DNA of 64,000 bases. Origin: Eutrigla gurnardus. Lineage: Eukaryota > Chordata > Actinopteri > Perciformes > Triglidae. Positions 20,701-34,100 of this stretch are shown piece by piece. Numbering within the stretch: position 1 is the first letter of the stretch; each line of letters begins with the position of its first letter. Location of the stretch: contig OY741281.1 of assembly GCA_963514095.1 (NCBI GenBank), positions 8,901,819 to 8,965,818 on the forward strand. The letters run 5' to 3'. The notes under the pieces are model-generated. The model saw only the letters and a list, made by a program, of their open reading frames with translations. It had not been told where the DNA came from and did not search any database. Both the position numbers and the translations under genes were made by a program.

Positions 20701-22924
20701 TTCCATGACAACACCCGTTATGGCAGTAATACAAAGATATAGTGCGTGTGTACTGTATGTTGTGTCATAAAGCTGACATATGTGGCAGTAACATGCCAAG
20801 AAGGGTAGCAGTGCATATAAAACAGTGGATTGTGATGAGTAGTATAGCCAGTAAAACAGTAACAATAAGCCTCATCTGAAACGGAGAGTCATTTGTGAAG
20901 AGGTTTCTTCATTTTAAATCAACATTGTGATCCCCCATGGTTTATAGGAAACTCTGACAACATACTACACCATTCTGCTATTGGCTCTAGGTGATCTGTC
21001 ATGCAGTGTGATGAGTCTAGCAACAGAGGCTCAAATGTGCTTCTCCCATACCTCTTATACCGGCACCATTAAGATGCTACATGTCACAAAGTGTGACTAC
21101 AGGCCTTTCTTTCTTTCTTTTTTTTTCTATTGAAGTGCCGGGCTAAGAGTCACTGCTGGTATTTTCAATCTTGCTGCAATGAGGGCCCATGGGTATTTCA
21201 ACACATTAGTGGTAGCTTGAAGCCGTTACCATGCCACTGTGTTTGAACTCAGCAGAAGTTATTTCTTTCTGTAGTCATTATTGGATCAATTTTTTTGTAG
21301 ATATGGTAATATTTCTGGACTGCGCTGAGCGGTGATGGCTTCAAAGAGGTATGATGGAATGCAAGGGTCAGGTTTAATACACTCAGAGGTAAAGAGTTTC
21401 GTGTCAGAGCTTAGGATATAAAACAATATTTTGCATTGATGTCTTGCATTAATGTCCTACCTGTCATTCACAGGAAAGGCCATTAATGCGAAAGTGTGAA
21501 ATTTACTATTTATCTTTTTTAGAGTGACTTACTAGCGGTTACTTATCTCCAGGTGAAAATCCTGCAGGGCTCGCAGCTAAAAGCTCCTGCTCACAAGGAG
21601 CCTCATCTTTAGGTATACAAGCATTTTCCCAAAATGTAAGCATTTCTTTTCGAATGCATGACAAAAAAAAAAAGGCAACTTTACAAGAAATAGACAAGTA
21701 GCTGTAGTTGAGAGACAACTGGTTATATTTTTAATTGAGTGTAACCTAAATTGAGTCCTGGAAAAGCAACCAAATGTTTTTCACAATTTCTCCCACCATC
21801 TATTGGTAGCTACCATCTCTGGGGAGAAAATAATCCAGGATTTTCACTCATTGTGTAGTATAGACACTAAAACGGGCTGTTAACATTGATCCTGCTGTAA
21901 AGTTGGGCATTAACATGATATTCTATGGGGATTGACTACCTCAAGTGGCTATTTGAGTTAGACACTTACATGTTGGTATTTTCAGCACCAGAGGTTGCTG
22001 TTAGTTGATCACCAATACAAATATACAACAAAAAGAAAAATCTTTTTTTTTTTTTTTGCCAAAATCTGTTAATCAAGTTTGCCTGGAACTTTTTGTCTGT
22101 GTCTAATGGATTTGTTTGTTTGCCTAATCATCCCACTGCCTTTAGACTGGATAACACCTTTCCTTCATTAAAGAGCTGCAATTCTCATCAGCATTCAAGT
22201 CCTAGTTCCAGATGTGGACGAGGCTTCACTGCTTAGTAACATTTTAATCCAAAAGACAATTCTTGGTTTGATTTCCCAAAAAGTGATCATGTTTTCACTG
22301 CACCCTCTGAAAAACAGGAAAAAAATATATCAATTTGTAAATTCAGATATATGAGGAAACATTGCAGTAGAATCTGAATGCAGTGTTGTATATCCGGCTT
22401 TACAGCCTAAAATAAAGCTTCTCTGACTCTACTCTGTTGGTAGATGAAATACAGGTTTTCTGTTTTCTTGGTTTGTTTGTTTCTGACGCGTTCACTCAAC
22501 CATACTTAGCTGTCACCACTGAACACCAGCTGTGAAATGTGAATGTTATTTATATAGTACAGATGGCAAGGCATAGAATGTTACCGGTCCTTCTTAATGA
22601 ATGTTGACAGTAATAAATGAGTCAATTTTTCATGTTTTCAGCCAAGAGGAAGTGTGTCAATATTCCCAAGAAACTGACTTGTCACCAAATGAGGGCCATT
22701 TTTTTTTAAATAAATGCATCTTGAGATTATGGTTATGATATGTCATGGTAAAAAAACAAACAAACAAAAACAGTCGGGGATCTAGAGCAAACAACCACCA
22801 GTATTGATTCAGTCTGCTGTGAGGAGTACATGAAGACCAGGGCTCAGTTGATTGTTATTTCAGGCACACATTGGGCGTGTTTTATTTGCCCTTTATGAGT
22901 TGGCAGCCAGAGAGTCAGATGATA
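20701..22924. other. Gene-free region
   Basis: AT-rich, with several homopolymer runs (T-rich near 21117, A12 near 21662, T15 near 22044). No exon or classified repeat seen. Confidence 0.6.
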
Positions 22925-23115
22925 CAACGTGGCCAAAAGTATGTGGACAATCAAGGGTTACACACATTTATTAATCTTGACTCTCTCAGTCAAAACTCAT
23001 GAGCTTTAATATGCTGCTATAACAGCCTCCGTTCTTTGAGGACGGCCCTGACTGAGGGTTTCCTCCCTTCCTAGCAGCCACAAGTGCTTGGCTGGGTGGT
23101 GAGGTCCGGCTCCCA
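22925..23115. mobile_element. Degenerate Tc1-associated repeat fragment
   Basis: Starts ACGTGGCCAAAAGTATGTGG and contains TGCTGCTATAACAGCCTCCG, TTCTTTGAGGACGGCCCTGA and GCAGCCACAAGTGC in the order of a common fish repeat I associate with Tc1/mariner-type elements (CCAAAAGTATGTGGACA end, then TGCTGTAACAGCCTCC). The copy is strongly diverged and shows no inverted partner, so it is an old fragment. Confidence 0.5.
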
Positions 23116-25059
23116 GTTGGTCACACCGCAGTGGGAAAGCTGGAAGGATGCTCTTGCCAAGATTTCCATGCAGCCCTAAAGTTAAATGTAAACAAAAGTA
23201 TGTAGGTCAAGATGCTAAATGTGGCTTGAGAGATAGAATGACACAGACTCATATTTTCTATGATATTTTGAATTATAATTCTTTGCATGGTCATTTCATG
23301 CTCATCCCATGAATGTTTATTGATTGTCACGCTTTAGAAGAAATGCAGATTCACTTTTTTTTTCATTTTTTGTGATGAATACAACTTATGTCTGTTGTAA
23401 GGATATATTTCACCCTAAACATGGTGGGTAAACTTCAGCATTTCTTAACTTAATGATAGTGGTGACATCTACCCAGTCAAAACAGGTTCACTGTAAGTGT
23501 TAGAGATGTAGCCCAGTCATATTTCCTGACTCACATCACATTTTCACACTCATTCCGCCTCAATTTAGACTTTCTTCGCTCCGTGAATGGAGCTGAAAGC
23601 ACTGCCTTGATGCATGTATTTGATGGCCCTCAATGAGAGCTTTCTCAGACACGCAGAATTGTGAAGGATTCCGAATGAGAGGCCTCCATCCTGCAGCAGA
23701 GGTATCATGCAGCAGAGGAAATTACTCTGCTTCCTAATAAAACAATCAGACCTGGGATGATGTTTATCAGCCCAGCAATCACACCGTTTGATATCCACTG
23801 AAAGACAGTTATTGAAGAAGCCAACCACATCAACAGAATTTAGATGTACTTATTCTGTCTTTGTATCCGTCCAGGATGTCTGAGTGCTTCTTTTCACGAC
23901 TTACGTAGATATCTTAAGTATTATTTTGTAAACTTAACCTGGTTGTTTCCTATCAAGACGGGAGATTATCTTGAAAAGACTACGCATGTTACTAGGGGAA
24001 ATAGATACATGTTGCTGGACATTCGTCGGAGAATCTACGGCAAATTACAACTTTTTGTAAAATATAATACAATCTGTATGAGGATATGCTGAAGTAGGTG
24101 AAGTTATGCTAGAAACCCCCCTTCTGCTTGTACAAGACCTACAACCCTCTCATTTTACTCTTAAAGCTATGGTCTACATTCTGAAAATCAGTTGAGCCTC
24201 TGAGACAGTTGACAAAAAGCACCTACCAATGGGAGCCTACCGGAGCAATGGCTCCCATTGGTCAATTTCTATGCAGGCCTACGGCTGATAGACTGAATGG
24301 ATTTTTTTTTTTTTTCAAAATCTTAGACCAAAACTTGTATACATTTCATTTACAACCTTTTTTCACTTCCTGACACTTTCATTCCTATGAAATGTCAAAA
24401 TCAAAACAGTTTGGAGACCCTGCACTTTCCTGTCTATAGAAGCTCCTTGTTGGAGGGCCCTGCACTACTCACTGATGTGATTTTGTGGACAGTAGTGAAA
24501 GTTGAGATATTGATTTGCTTGTACAGTGTGGTCTTCACAATCCCATCAGCCCTCACATGAACGCAGGTCAAGGAATGCAAGCCTGACATTTCAGTGAACC
24601 GTTCATTCTGGAACAGTGGAGATGGCTGAATGTGTCCTCCATGGATTGGTTTGACATTTCATGTAAGCTAGGACTGAATAGAGTGGGTCTCTGCTCAGGG
24701 ACCAGGACCCTCAGGGGCCGCAAGACTCTATGATGGGGACTACTAAATGTAACAGTTTAATTATCAGTCATTATCAGGTAGCTAGTGTCTTTGGGTTTGG
24801 GGAGGGCTCAGGTTTGAGGAGGTTGAGGTGTTGACTGAGTTCCCACACGCCATCAACAGTTCATGGGAAGTTTACGGTGCCATGAGGGAGCAGGCTGGGG
24901 TGTAGAAGGAAACCAGATGCAGCCACGATGATGGAGGCAGAAACACGGGGGGAGTTTCTGATGTTGAGTAACACACAGGAATCAGAAAGCATATTGCCCA
25001 GTAGGTTTCAACATATCAGGACTTTGCTTTGCTGTTCAATGAGCAGAATAGTTATAAAT
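23116..25059. other. Gene-free region with one perfect hairpin
   Basis: No exon recognised. A perfect 13-bp inverted repeat lies at 24225-24262. 24100-24320 may be a repeat of which this hairpin is part. 24670-25020 is less AT-rich and may be an older piece of the LINE-like sequence that follows; this is a guess. Confidence 0.5.
24225..24262. repeat. Perfect 13-bp inverted repeat, 12-base loop
   Basis: ACCAATGGGAGCC at 24225-24237 is matched exactly by its reverse complement GGCTCCCATTGGT at 24250-24262, with 12 bases between. Each arm holds a CCAAT-type pentamer (CCAAT and ATTGG), so the site could be either a cruciform or hairpin or two opposed NF-Y-like motifs. No promoter context supports a function. 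Confidence 0.9.
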
Positions 25060-25193
25060 AATAAAGCATTCAAGAAAAAAAAAACATGAAATGAAAAAAT
25101 ACACTATACACACGCATAATAATAAAAAGAATAAGTAGAATAATAAGTACAATTTGACAGTGGAAAAGTCCGTAGTATACATAGGCAGATGGC

Positions 25194-25258
<65 letters not shown>

Positions 25259-25612
25259 GTGTGTGTGTGTGTGTGTGTGTGTGGGAAGGGGGTTCAGAGT
25301 GCATATCAGTGGGGGTCCCGGGACTTGTTGATGAGGCCAGTAGCAGATGGGTAAAAACTGTTGGGCATGAGGTTTTGGTCTTGACAGACCTCAGCCTGTT
25401 GGCAGAGGGGAGTGAGTGAGGTGAATGATGGCAGAGACACTCACACTGCGTAATGCAGGAGGCAGGCAGGAACCAGGAAGTGCAGGACTAACCCATTTTT
25501 AACTGATGTTTCTTGTTATTCAACTAACTTTCCCATTTATGGCTGTAACACTGTAAATGTCCCACCGTGGGACAAATAAAAGATTATCTTATCTTAAATG
25601 TCACAGATATTT
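25060..25612 (+). mobile_element. 3' end of an L2/Rex-like LINE (degenerate)
   Basis: The tail contains GTCCCACCGTGGGAC, a short hairpin, then AAATAAAAGATTATCTTATC followed by TTA. The hairpin plus AATAAA and ATCTTATCTTA tail is a hallmark I know from L2/Rex1-like LINE 3' ends in teleosts. Upstream, GGGACTTGTTGATGAGGCCA, GGGTAAAAACTGTTGGGCAT and CTCAGCCTGTTGGCAGAGG match the repeat phrases also seen in the fragment at 12150-12360. A long (GT)n tract lies inside. No reverse-transcriptase coding part is present; the copy is 5' truncated, as is usual for LINEs. The left limit is uncertain. Confidence 0.65.
25196..25283. repeat. (GT)n microsatellite
   Basis: About 30 GT units, one TTAGT interruption near 25257, then about 11 more units. 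It lies inside the LINE-like 3' region, probably expanded from a short GT stretch there. Confidence 0.95.
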
Positions 25613-27829
25613 AATAAGGTTGGAATTGACATTTACATTTATTTAGAAAAAGGAATATAGGCTAATTGTTTAAGTTATTGAGAAGGGGTTTATGTTTATA
25701 AGAATTTGTTTTTGACCATTTGTTTTATTTATATTTCATTTTATTTTTTTATTTATTTTTTTTTACTTATTTGTAACATGACTGAAATAAATACGAATGA
25801 AGTGTTATCACTGTCCACTCACATTTACCAACACAATTCCCATTAGTATCTCTGCATAAAAGTAATTATAAAATATGCAAGATCGGCATATCGTTTGTTT
25901 TCATGAATGACCGGTTTGTGCGTCACTTTAAATGTTTCTCTCACAAGGAATTGTTGGGTGGCGTTATCTCCTTTCCTTTGGTAAAGGAAAGTGTTTCCTA
26001 TGCTGAAGGAGACATGCAAGGAAGCATTGAAGCACCTTTCCTAAGCGTTTGAGAGAATTGGACCAGCTCTTATCAGGTTTGCCACTTAGATTTCTAAGTA
26101 AAAAATAACTTCCAAAAGCAGCCCTGGAGATTCTTGCATGAGATGTGAAGAAGAAACTGTCAACTCCAGTGAGTGAGCAGGAGAGGCTTATGTAGAAGGT
26201 TGATTGCTGATATGGAGCACCTGTGTGCCCAGGTGAGAGCAGGCTGGCTGATGAGGGGGGCGTGGCTTACTTACAGAGTGGAAAACCACTGCAAACTGTG
26301 TTCATGCACCGCTCATAGCTGTACCTATAATATAAAAGTCATTCAAAAATCAATTGTTATTTTTGCCACGTGATTACGATCCTTGTGTCCTGGAAACTGC
26401 TATTTGTGTCACAGTGTTGCTTTAAGGCCTTTATTATTTCCTTTATTATAAGGTGTTTATAATGGTTGAAAGCTACTAAAAGATGGAATTGTGGAGCTTT
26501 GATTATTCTATATTTGCCCCCAAAGGTTTATAAGAAACTTTAGTTTGTTAGCTGCTGCAAACTTGGCTGTTTGGCTTGAACTGTCCGCATTCACATTAAA
26601 ACAAAACAACTTGACAGTTAAACGGTCGCGTTGAAGCCGCTCTGTGAAATGTAATTTGAGTTTTTTTGGAGAGACAATCAGAGCCAATCTGGAGACTCTG
26701 GCAGCTCTAATCATCAATTGGCAACTAGTTTCTTCTGCCCTCTTTTTTTTTCGTTTTGTTTTATTGTTTTGGTTGCAAACACTGTCATCACTGAAATACA
26801 ATTCATGGAAATGATAATAAAAGTGTTATATAGCGGGGCTTCATTTATTTGTTTATTCTGTCTCTAAATAAACCTCCCTTGGAGGTTTGCCTCGTCAGCT
26901 GGGACACGACTGTGCCGCCTTGCAGGCTGCACACATTAGCTTTTGAGGAACTGAGACCAGATTCAACACTGCCATATGATTTCAATATGTCAGCCACATG
27001 GGTCGCAGACATTTCCCCAGAGTCTGGGAATTGGAGTACGGGGAACCAATTGTGTTCCTCGCACAACACGCGCGATAATGAAAATGATGTTGCCCGGCTC
27101 TCCACAGGGAAATCTCCCAGAAGGCTAATAATTCATTGTCCGGGTCCTGGCTTGTTGTTTGTACATTTACATCCAGTTTCTTTCTTGCATTGTAAGTTTT
27201 TTTTGTAAAATAATGAATGAAGTCAATGGGAGAGCATTGTTTGCATGATGTTCCCATGAAAGATGCCTCAGGCAAAGGAAGAAAATGCCTTTTGAAAAAA
27301 CAAATATATAAAAATAGTTAGCAATTTCTCAAAGCTCAACAATCACTGTTCCTTCTTAAACTCTGTATACGATCTGCTGAGGTTCTTGCTCATATTGGAA
27401 GCAGCAAGACGGTGTTAGCTCACCTGCTGGATGGTATCATGCACACGCCACATGAAGCTCAGACAGATATCTTATTTTCACTCCCAGATCAATAATACTA
27501 CAGGGTCATCACAAGACCCCCAAAAATGATTATACTTAATCTGGAGATTGCAAGCAGCGATGAACACGGGGTCCCTTGGATTACCTGGCATGTTGTCGTT
27601 TCTCCCAGCAGGTTTTCACACATCACTCTGCATGTACCTGCTACGTTTCTTAACTCTACAAATAATGACACTGCAGAGCAAACGTTGCTTGGGAGGATCC
27701 GTAACCCAAAGGATTTCTTCCATGCGTATTTCAAATAATGCTGTGGATGTTGTATGAAATATTGTGCTCTTGGCCAACCGAGGCTACGTAAATCAGTAAT
27801 AAAAAGGGGACCTCTGCCTAAGTCCCATA
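25613..27829. other. Gene-free region
   Basis: No exon recognised. T/A-rich segment 25640-25800. 26860-27150 is a non-repetitive, moderately GC-rich block where several short frames overlap on both strands, which argues against coding. No repeat assigned. Confidence 0.55.
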
Positions 27830-27837
27830 CTGGACAG

Positions 27838-28189
27838 CATGGGCGTCGCTAGACCCCTTTTACTGGGGCACGTGCCCCAGTATTGATCTGCCGTGCCCCA
27901 GTAAAATCTCCCGTTCGAGTTTTAACGAGCTACTATATTTGGCAGTGGATTAAGTTATATTGATAATAACGGTAAAATAATGGATTTTCTTTTTCATCCA
28001 CAATCTCAAACCAACGCAGTTTAACCCCAAATACAAGCTGAGGCGCGCACCTTGTGGTCCGGGTCCGGCGCGCACATTACGTCCATGCACAGCAGTGTGC
28101 ATGTCGTAGCCGGTGCACCGCTGTTTTTTGTAATTTTAGTAATAGGGGGCCTGTGCCCCAGTAGAGCTTTATGTCTAGCAACGCCCCTG
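27838..28189. mobile_element. hAT-type MITE with perfect 8-bp target duplication
   Basis: A 352-bp element flanked by identical octamers CTGGACAG (27830-27837 and 28190-28197). Its ends are CATGGGCGTCGCTAGAC and, inverted, CAGGGGCGTTGCTAGAC: 17 bases with two mismatches. A second inverted block follows inside (TACTGGGGCACGTGCCCCAG at the left, CTACTGGGGCACAGGCCCCC at the right). An 8-bp duplication and CAGGGGCG-type ends are diagnostic of hAT elements. The interior has no transposase frame, so it is a non-autonomous MITE. Confidence 0.88.
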
Positions 28190-28197
28190 CTGGACAG

Positions 28198-31100
28198 TCT
28201 AAATACACTATGAAATAAATCAGTCTACATTATCATTTTATAATGACAGGAAATACGTGGCAATGCTTTGGCTTTGGACAAAAGGCCTTTTTAACAGCAG
28301 ATATTCTTGACACGTAGCAGGAGAATATGGGGCATAATTAATAACATTAATGATGGTCAAGTTCCAGCTCCCCACTGCCGTGCCTCCCTGCTGCTCACTG
28401 ACATGGTTCACTGGGACACTTGACATGGAGTGGAATTTATTTGATTAGTCCCACTTGTGATTTTCCCGTTATGAGTGAAAGTGGATGGAAATGCACTGAG
28501 GCTGCCAGAAACGGTCAAAACCAAATGCTTTTCACTGCTGCTTCTCATGTTGTTGTTGTTGTTGTTGTCAGATCTGCATCTGAATGGATAAAACATGATT
28601 TGTCACAACCAGATTTCCCATAATAGACTTTGCAAGGGAGTTGCCACTCCACATGAAAGAATAAATAAAAAGAAATTGAAGCTGGAGGGTCTGCCCAGCT
28701 CAAAGCAATTGGTGCATTTCCACCCTTAATGACAGGCCGTCTGCAGGGGCTCAGGGGCCTGCTGGTTTAATCTCGGCGCTATCTGATCACTGGCTGATTT
28801 CCACTTGGGACACCAGGTGAAGGCAATTATCTGTTAACTAGCTGGTAGGACAGGGAAAGCAACACAGGGAGCGCCGCTGACAGCCACATCTCTAACTATC
28901 GTCTCACAAGCTTTGACAACTCGGCGTGGCAAATCCTGTCTCATCAACACATCTTTTAAAAGGTCAAGGGAAATTAAAATCAGGGCCTTAGGTCTATAAT
29001 CAAGTGCGTTCTTTTACCGAACCATGTTATTTCATCCAGGACACTTAATGCTGCTAAAAGCATTCCGTTATTATAAATTATTTTTATCCAACGTGAAACA
29101 CTTCAGTGGTCTCCGTGTGCATCGGCTTGGAAAAAAAAAAAACCTCACTCTCTTGTGATGTAAAATCAAAGTGGTATATATATATATATATTCTGTCCCT
29201 CATTCAGCTGAATGTCAGAAACACTCATCGGTGTCTCCCCAAAGACCTCATTATCCTCTTAATTTCCAATTATTTCAAAGACAAATGAGTACACCTGGCA
29301 TCCTAGCAGGCCTGTCAATGGTGAACACAGGAGACGGAGCCATCCTCGCATCCCTCACCGGAGATAAATGGGATGACGATCAAACCCTTTTTAAATGTAT
29401 CTCTCTTTTTTTTTTTGTATTCCAACTAGGTTGTAATTCAAGTAGGACTTCGTTCTCATGGCAGCGATTTCCCTCTCGTTCACGTTTACAATTAGGTCTC
29501 ATATCCTGATGTTGCGGTGCAGCTCATTTGTGTTTGACATTGAAACAGGTTCTTCACAGTATTTCCTAACAGGCGACCTTGTGGCTCAGTTGTGTGGGGC
29601 TATTATACTGTGTTCAACTTTGACCCGGCACCTCCTTTTTATCATGAAAAACCCTCTGAGTATACAGTTGAACCAACACCGTTCTGCAGCAAAAGCACTT
29701 ATGAACTTACTTCTGAAGTAGGTCATGCATAAAAAGGTAAATCAGAACTAGGGAAATTATGTTACAAGGTCAATATGAAACCGTGGGGATGATGGCAAAC
29801 ATTTTGGCCTAAAAAAATGATTTTTTTAGTTGGTAATAAAATATGTTTTTAACTGGTGACAAATATATCTGTACTTTTCTATCAAAAGCCAGTTAAGAAT
29901 ATGTATCCCAAGCCATTACATTCTTAATCACTACGAGTTTTTTGTCTTTATATATGGTCAGATACTTGCATGTGTCATTATATTTGTAATAAATGGAGGT
30001 TTTTGACCAGCGGTGTTGTGTTAGTAAGTGCATCGTTATGTTTACTACCCCGCTAAGCTAGTCCCGGGACTTTCCAAACCGCCCTAACGACTCCATCGCC
30101 ATGCATCGGCACGGAGGAAATGCGCCCAGCTAGGAGCAGCCGGCACCGTGGCGAGGTCCCTCGAGGGGATCCTCCCACATCCAGCATCCGTCTCAGACCT
30201 GCTGAGCTGAATCATCCGGGCAGACTGCTGCTGAGGTGTAAAAGTATTTTTGGTTCATTGTGAAAACAGACGACATTACCTCATTACCTTTTATCTCTGT
30301 TATGTGTGGCACATCACATGTATGGTTAAATATTTACCCACAGACAGATGAATGAGAAAAAGGAGAGAATATAGATGTCATGCTTGTGATTTGCTTGTGA
30401 AATTGATTCTGATTTGGACTATTTTTGTCAAAAACTGAGTTGATTCATGAAATTAGCAAACATTCCTCCAGATTGTTTTTTTTTTCAGAGAATATTACGC
30501 AATAGTAGGATAAAGTGAGTAGCTGGAGAGACTGCCTCAAGCTAAACCTCACACTGGGCTCTGAGTAACCACTAATCCAGTTAAGGTTCCCTTAGATGAG
30601 GCTCGGTCGGGACGCTATTCATATTTGATTACATTTTGATATGTTACCGCATGTGGGCCACAGGATTATAAAGCCCAGCAGGTAATGGGGGTCCATTTTT
30701 TTTTTTTTTTTTTAGTAATTCAGTCCTTTAAATGAATAATTTCTGGCCCGAACCCCAGGCTTCAAAACGTCTCTAGAAACCTGGGAGTGATGTCACAGAT
30801 TACCGACTGCGTGAGTCATGTTTCTGCATGATTCACCGCATGCATGATTTATTTAGTGTGTTGGATTCAAATTTGATCTGGTGTTGCTTTTAAGGAATTT
30901 TAAGGAGCCACTGAGAGATGGCATGTGGGTATCAAGTGGGAACCTCCCATCGCAGATGTTTAAAGGGAATTAAACCCTGATCAGCCCTCCACACTCTCCC
31001 ACTGTGCTGACTTCAAGCCCACAAGAGGCCAAATGATTAAGTTTAAAAACACACCGCATTTGAAATCATTCTACAAAGTGATTCTATCCGCCGAGCACCG

Positions 31101-34100
31101 GGAGTAATGTTGTAAAACATTACCATGCATACAGCACATGTGGCTTATTTCACACTTAATCATTTAAACGGTTGTGACTTCCGACTGTGGGAAGCAGCGT
31201 TGATGAAGGGAACACCTAGATGCATTGTGAATAGTCATCATGCATCCACAGTAATCATTTGTTTTGTTTATAGGCTTTTACAGAGTCGGGATGTATCACC
31301 ACGCTCTTATTAGTGAAGAGCTGTGAAAATTGCTTTTTCGCTGCCGTCACTCGTAACTCAGCACTTTTCACACGTGACATGCTATTTCAGAAGATGATAA
31401 ACTCCATGGAGCAACTCGAGAACACATTTGTAGTTACTTTGATTTTTTTTTTTTTTTTTTTTCACACATGAATGGGGGGAAATTTGATCATTAGTAGACT
31501 GAATGTGTGTAAAGCTTCGATACATGGGGTAATTACTAGTGTGCATGTCGAGGATGAAAACAGCGGGGAACAAAAGTCTACAAATGAACAAAGCACATCA
31601 TACTCCAGGTAGTAAAAAGATATATTTTAAAAATGTGTCTATGCCTCCACTCCTAATCTATTTGCAAACTGTGTTCTCAGGAGGAGTTTCTCAGCATCCA
31701 AACTACTTCAATGACAAAACTTCTGTCCTGAGAAGCACCAGAATGTCCATGTTTTTTCCCTGCATATGTTTCCAATTTCAAGTGGAGAGCTCGTGCAATG
31801 AGAAATCATCATCGGGGACTAATTAGTGTGGTGGAAGGATTCAGGTGTTTGAAAGTTTTTGCCTAAGTGGTTGCAGATTCTGTACTCGCTCCGAAGAGAA
31901 CTGCCCCATCATTCTGCGGTGGCCCATCTCACCCTGGGGCGTAAAGCCGTGTGAAAGGAGATTCATTCTCCAGCAGGACAGCGACCGTAAACTCGCGCCG
32001 AAGCCGTGCCACCCGCACCGAGTCTAACGAAGAGTAAGGAGGTCTGACTCGCGTAGCTGTTCTCGTTGGATGTATGTGGAAACCTTCGGGGGAGCAGGTC
32101 AGGCCGCCGTTTAATAAGTGGGCCCAGGTGGAGAATCAAAACACTCCAGCACCGCACGGTCAAATCCCCAGCTGGGTTGCTTTCTGAGCTGAGTTCACCA
32201 TCAAAAAATACGCCGACAGTGTTTGAGGGTGTGAAGCCACTGAGGATCCCCGCTGCCTTAACAAATCTCCCAGGGCACCTGTAGGGTGAAGGGATGGTAA
32301 CCAGTGGGTGAAACAGGAATCTTTGAACATGTTACAACCCTCATGGTGAAAAAGATCTTGACCTCCAGACGTTTCAGAGGCCAGTTCTCAAACCGTAATT
32401 AAGGAAAATGGTGCAAACGCCAAGATCGACTCGCCCAATCTATAATACATGAACCGATTTTAACGATGGAAAAAAAAAAAAACAGTTCTCTTCGATCGGA
32501 AAATGTATTCAGACCGAACGTGAAGTGAATAATGAAGCCGATGCAAAGACGTTAATGAATTCCCACGGGGGAGGCTCAAGTGGATCCCAATGTTTTTGTT
32601 AATTGCACACGAGCTAATGATTTCATGCTGTTGACTGTTGGTGGCGGTTATGCACAAGGTAAAATAGTAATGAACTTGTAAAGATAGGGATGAAGAATAC
32701 AAGTAAACCTGGATATAAAAGTGTGTTTATTATAATAAGAAGAAGAACAACCATAAAGAAATCAACAATAATCACGTTCAACATGGTTCAGGCCGTCAGG
32801 ATTATTTTGCATTCGGTCAAAGCAACTTCCAAAATACAAACACAAAGCTTACTGCTCATCCGCCTCAGCTTGGCAGCAATGTCTGCCAGCTCGCTATTTT
32901 CACAAGATTTATATGTTGTTCAAATGCTCAAATGATTCTGTTTATTTGTCTCGGCGCACATGTGGGAATTGTGCGACACTGCCTCTAGAAAACAAAAATA
33001 CATGCTGCCTGGAGACAACACAGGTGACATTATTGTTAGCTATACCGAGTTGTCTGTTTGGATTTGTGTTCACATAGCATGACAATTACCGTATACGATT
33101 CACGCCAGGTTACAAGACGGATGCAGCAGCAGCTGGAGGAGAGAGTAGCATGCATGGTGGAACCCGTCTGCCCTGATCCAATGTCTTCTCTCCACATAAT
33201 GCATTCAACACATACAGAGCTGACGATGGTGCTCCACACGTGAGGGGAATAGAGCCGTACGTTTGTTTTTTAATGCTGTTTCACAAAATGAATACCTCTA
33301 TGCAAGATGTTATGCAGTATTCCTGTCCTTTACTTCAGGATCTGTATATATTAAACAATGACTTTAAAGCCTTTTTTGTTATATCGATCAGCATCTGTAC
33401 AGTTTTGTCACAATAACACAGTGTGTGTGATGTAAAGAGTAGATTTTTATGATTGCTTTTACCTTCTTGAAATATTAACAAATTAAAGAGCAATAAAAAC
33501 AAATTACTTTTGTAAGAATGGAGTGAAAAATAAAGGAATGTTATCGTTATGACATTTCTTGGCAGTCTTCTTTCGCTCAAAGCTTTCCTGTGCAAGGTCA
33601 GCACTTTCTCCAAAAAAACATGTATCTCACATCATTATATGGTTTGATTTGATCAACATGACTGAATGGTTAGGTCAGACAAAAACATTTAGAGAATATT
33701 TGTCCTCGATAATTATGAGAAGTGGAGTTATTTGATAAATATTATATTCGACCAACTCACCTGCTGCAATCCATTTGGTTTGGTTCCTGGTTTGTTGCCA
33801 CTTTGGGGAAAATTGGGTCCTCGTGTGTGTGAATGTCCTGGACATGGTTCATAATGGAGGTCCACTTCCCCATTCTCTCAGGTCTGGTTGTTGATGATGA
33901 CATCCTTCATCTTTGCAACCATATCCAGTCCCTTTGAAATTCCTAGAAATACAGATAACATGCAGGTCCTCTCCATACAACTCCCCATAATAAAATACTT
34001 TTTATTGGAACATGAACAAACTAATTTATTACACTAAATGGACTTCCAAAAGGACTTCCATCATTCATCATTCACAGTTCCCCCCCCCCCCCAAAAAAAT

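Noticed and set aside
25104..25419. Open frames reading VCVCVC or THTHTH
   Set aside because: Translations of the (GT)n tract.
29575..29640. GTGGCTCAGTTGTGTGG, possible tRNA A box
   Set aside because: No B box at the proper distance and no tail or duplication; too weak to call a SINE.
31845..32027. Frame with ILQQDSDRKLAPK, vaguely like the QQDNDPKH motif of Tc1 transposases
   Set aside because: The match is a few residues only, the catalytic surroundings are missing, and no Tc1 ends flank it.
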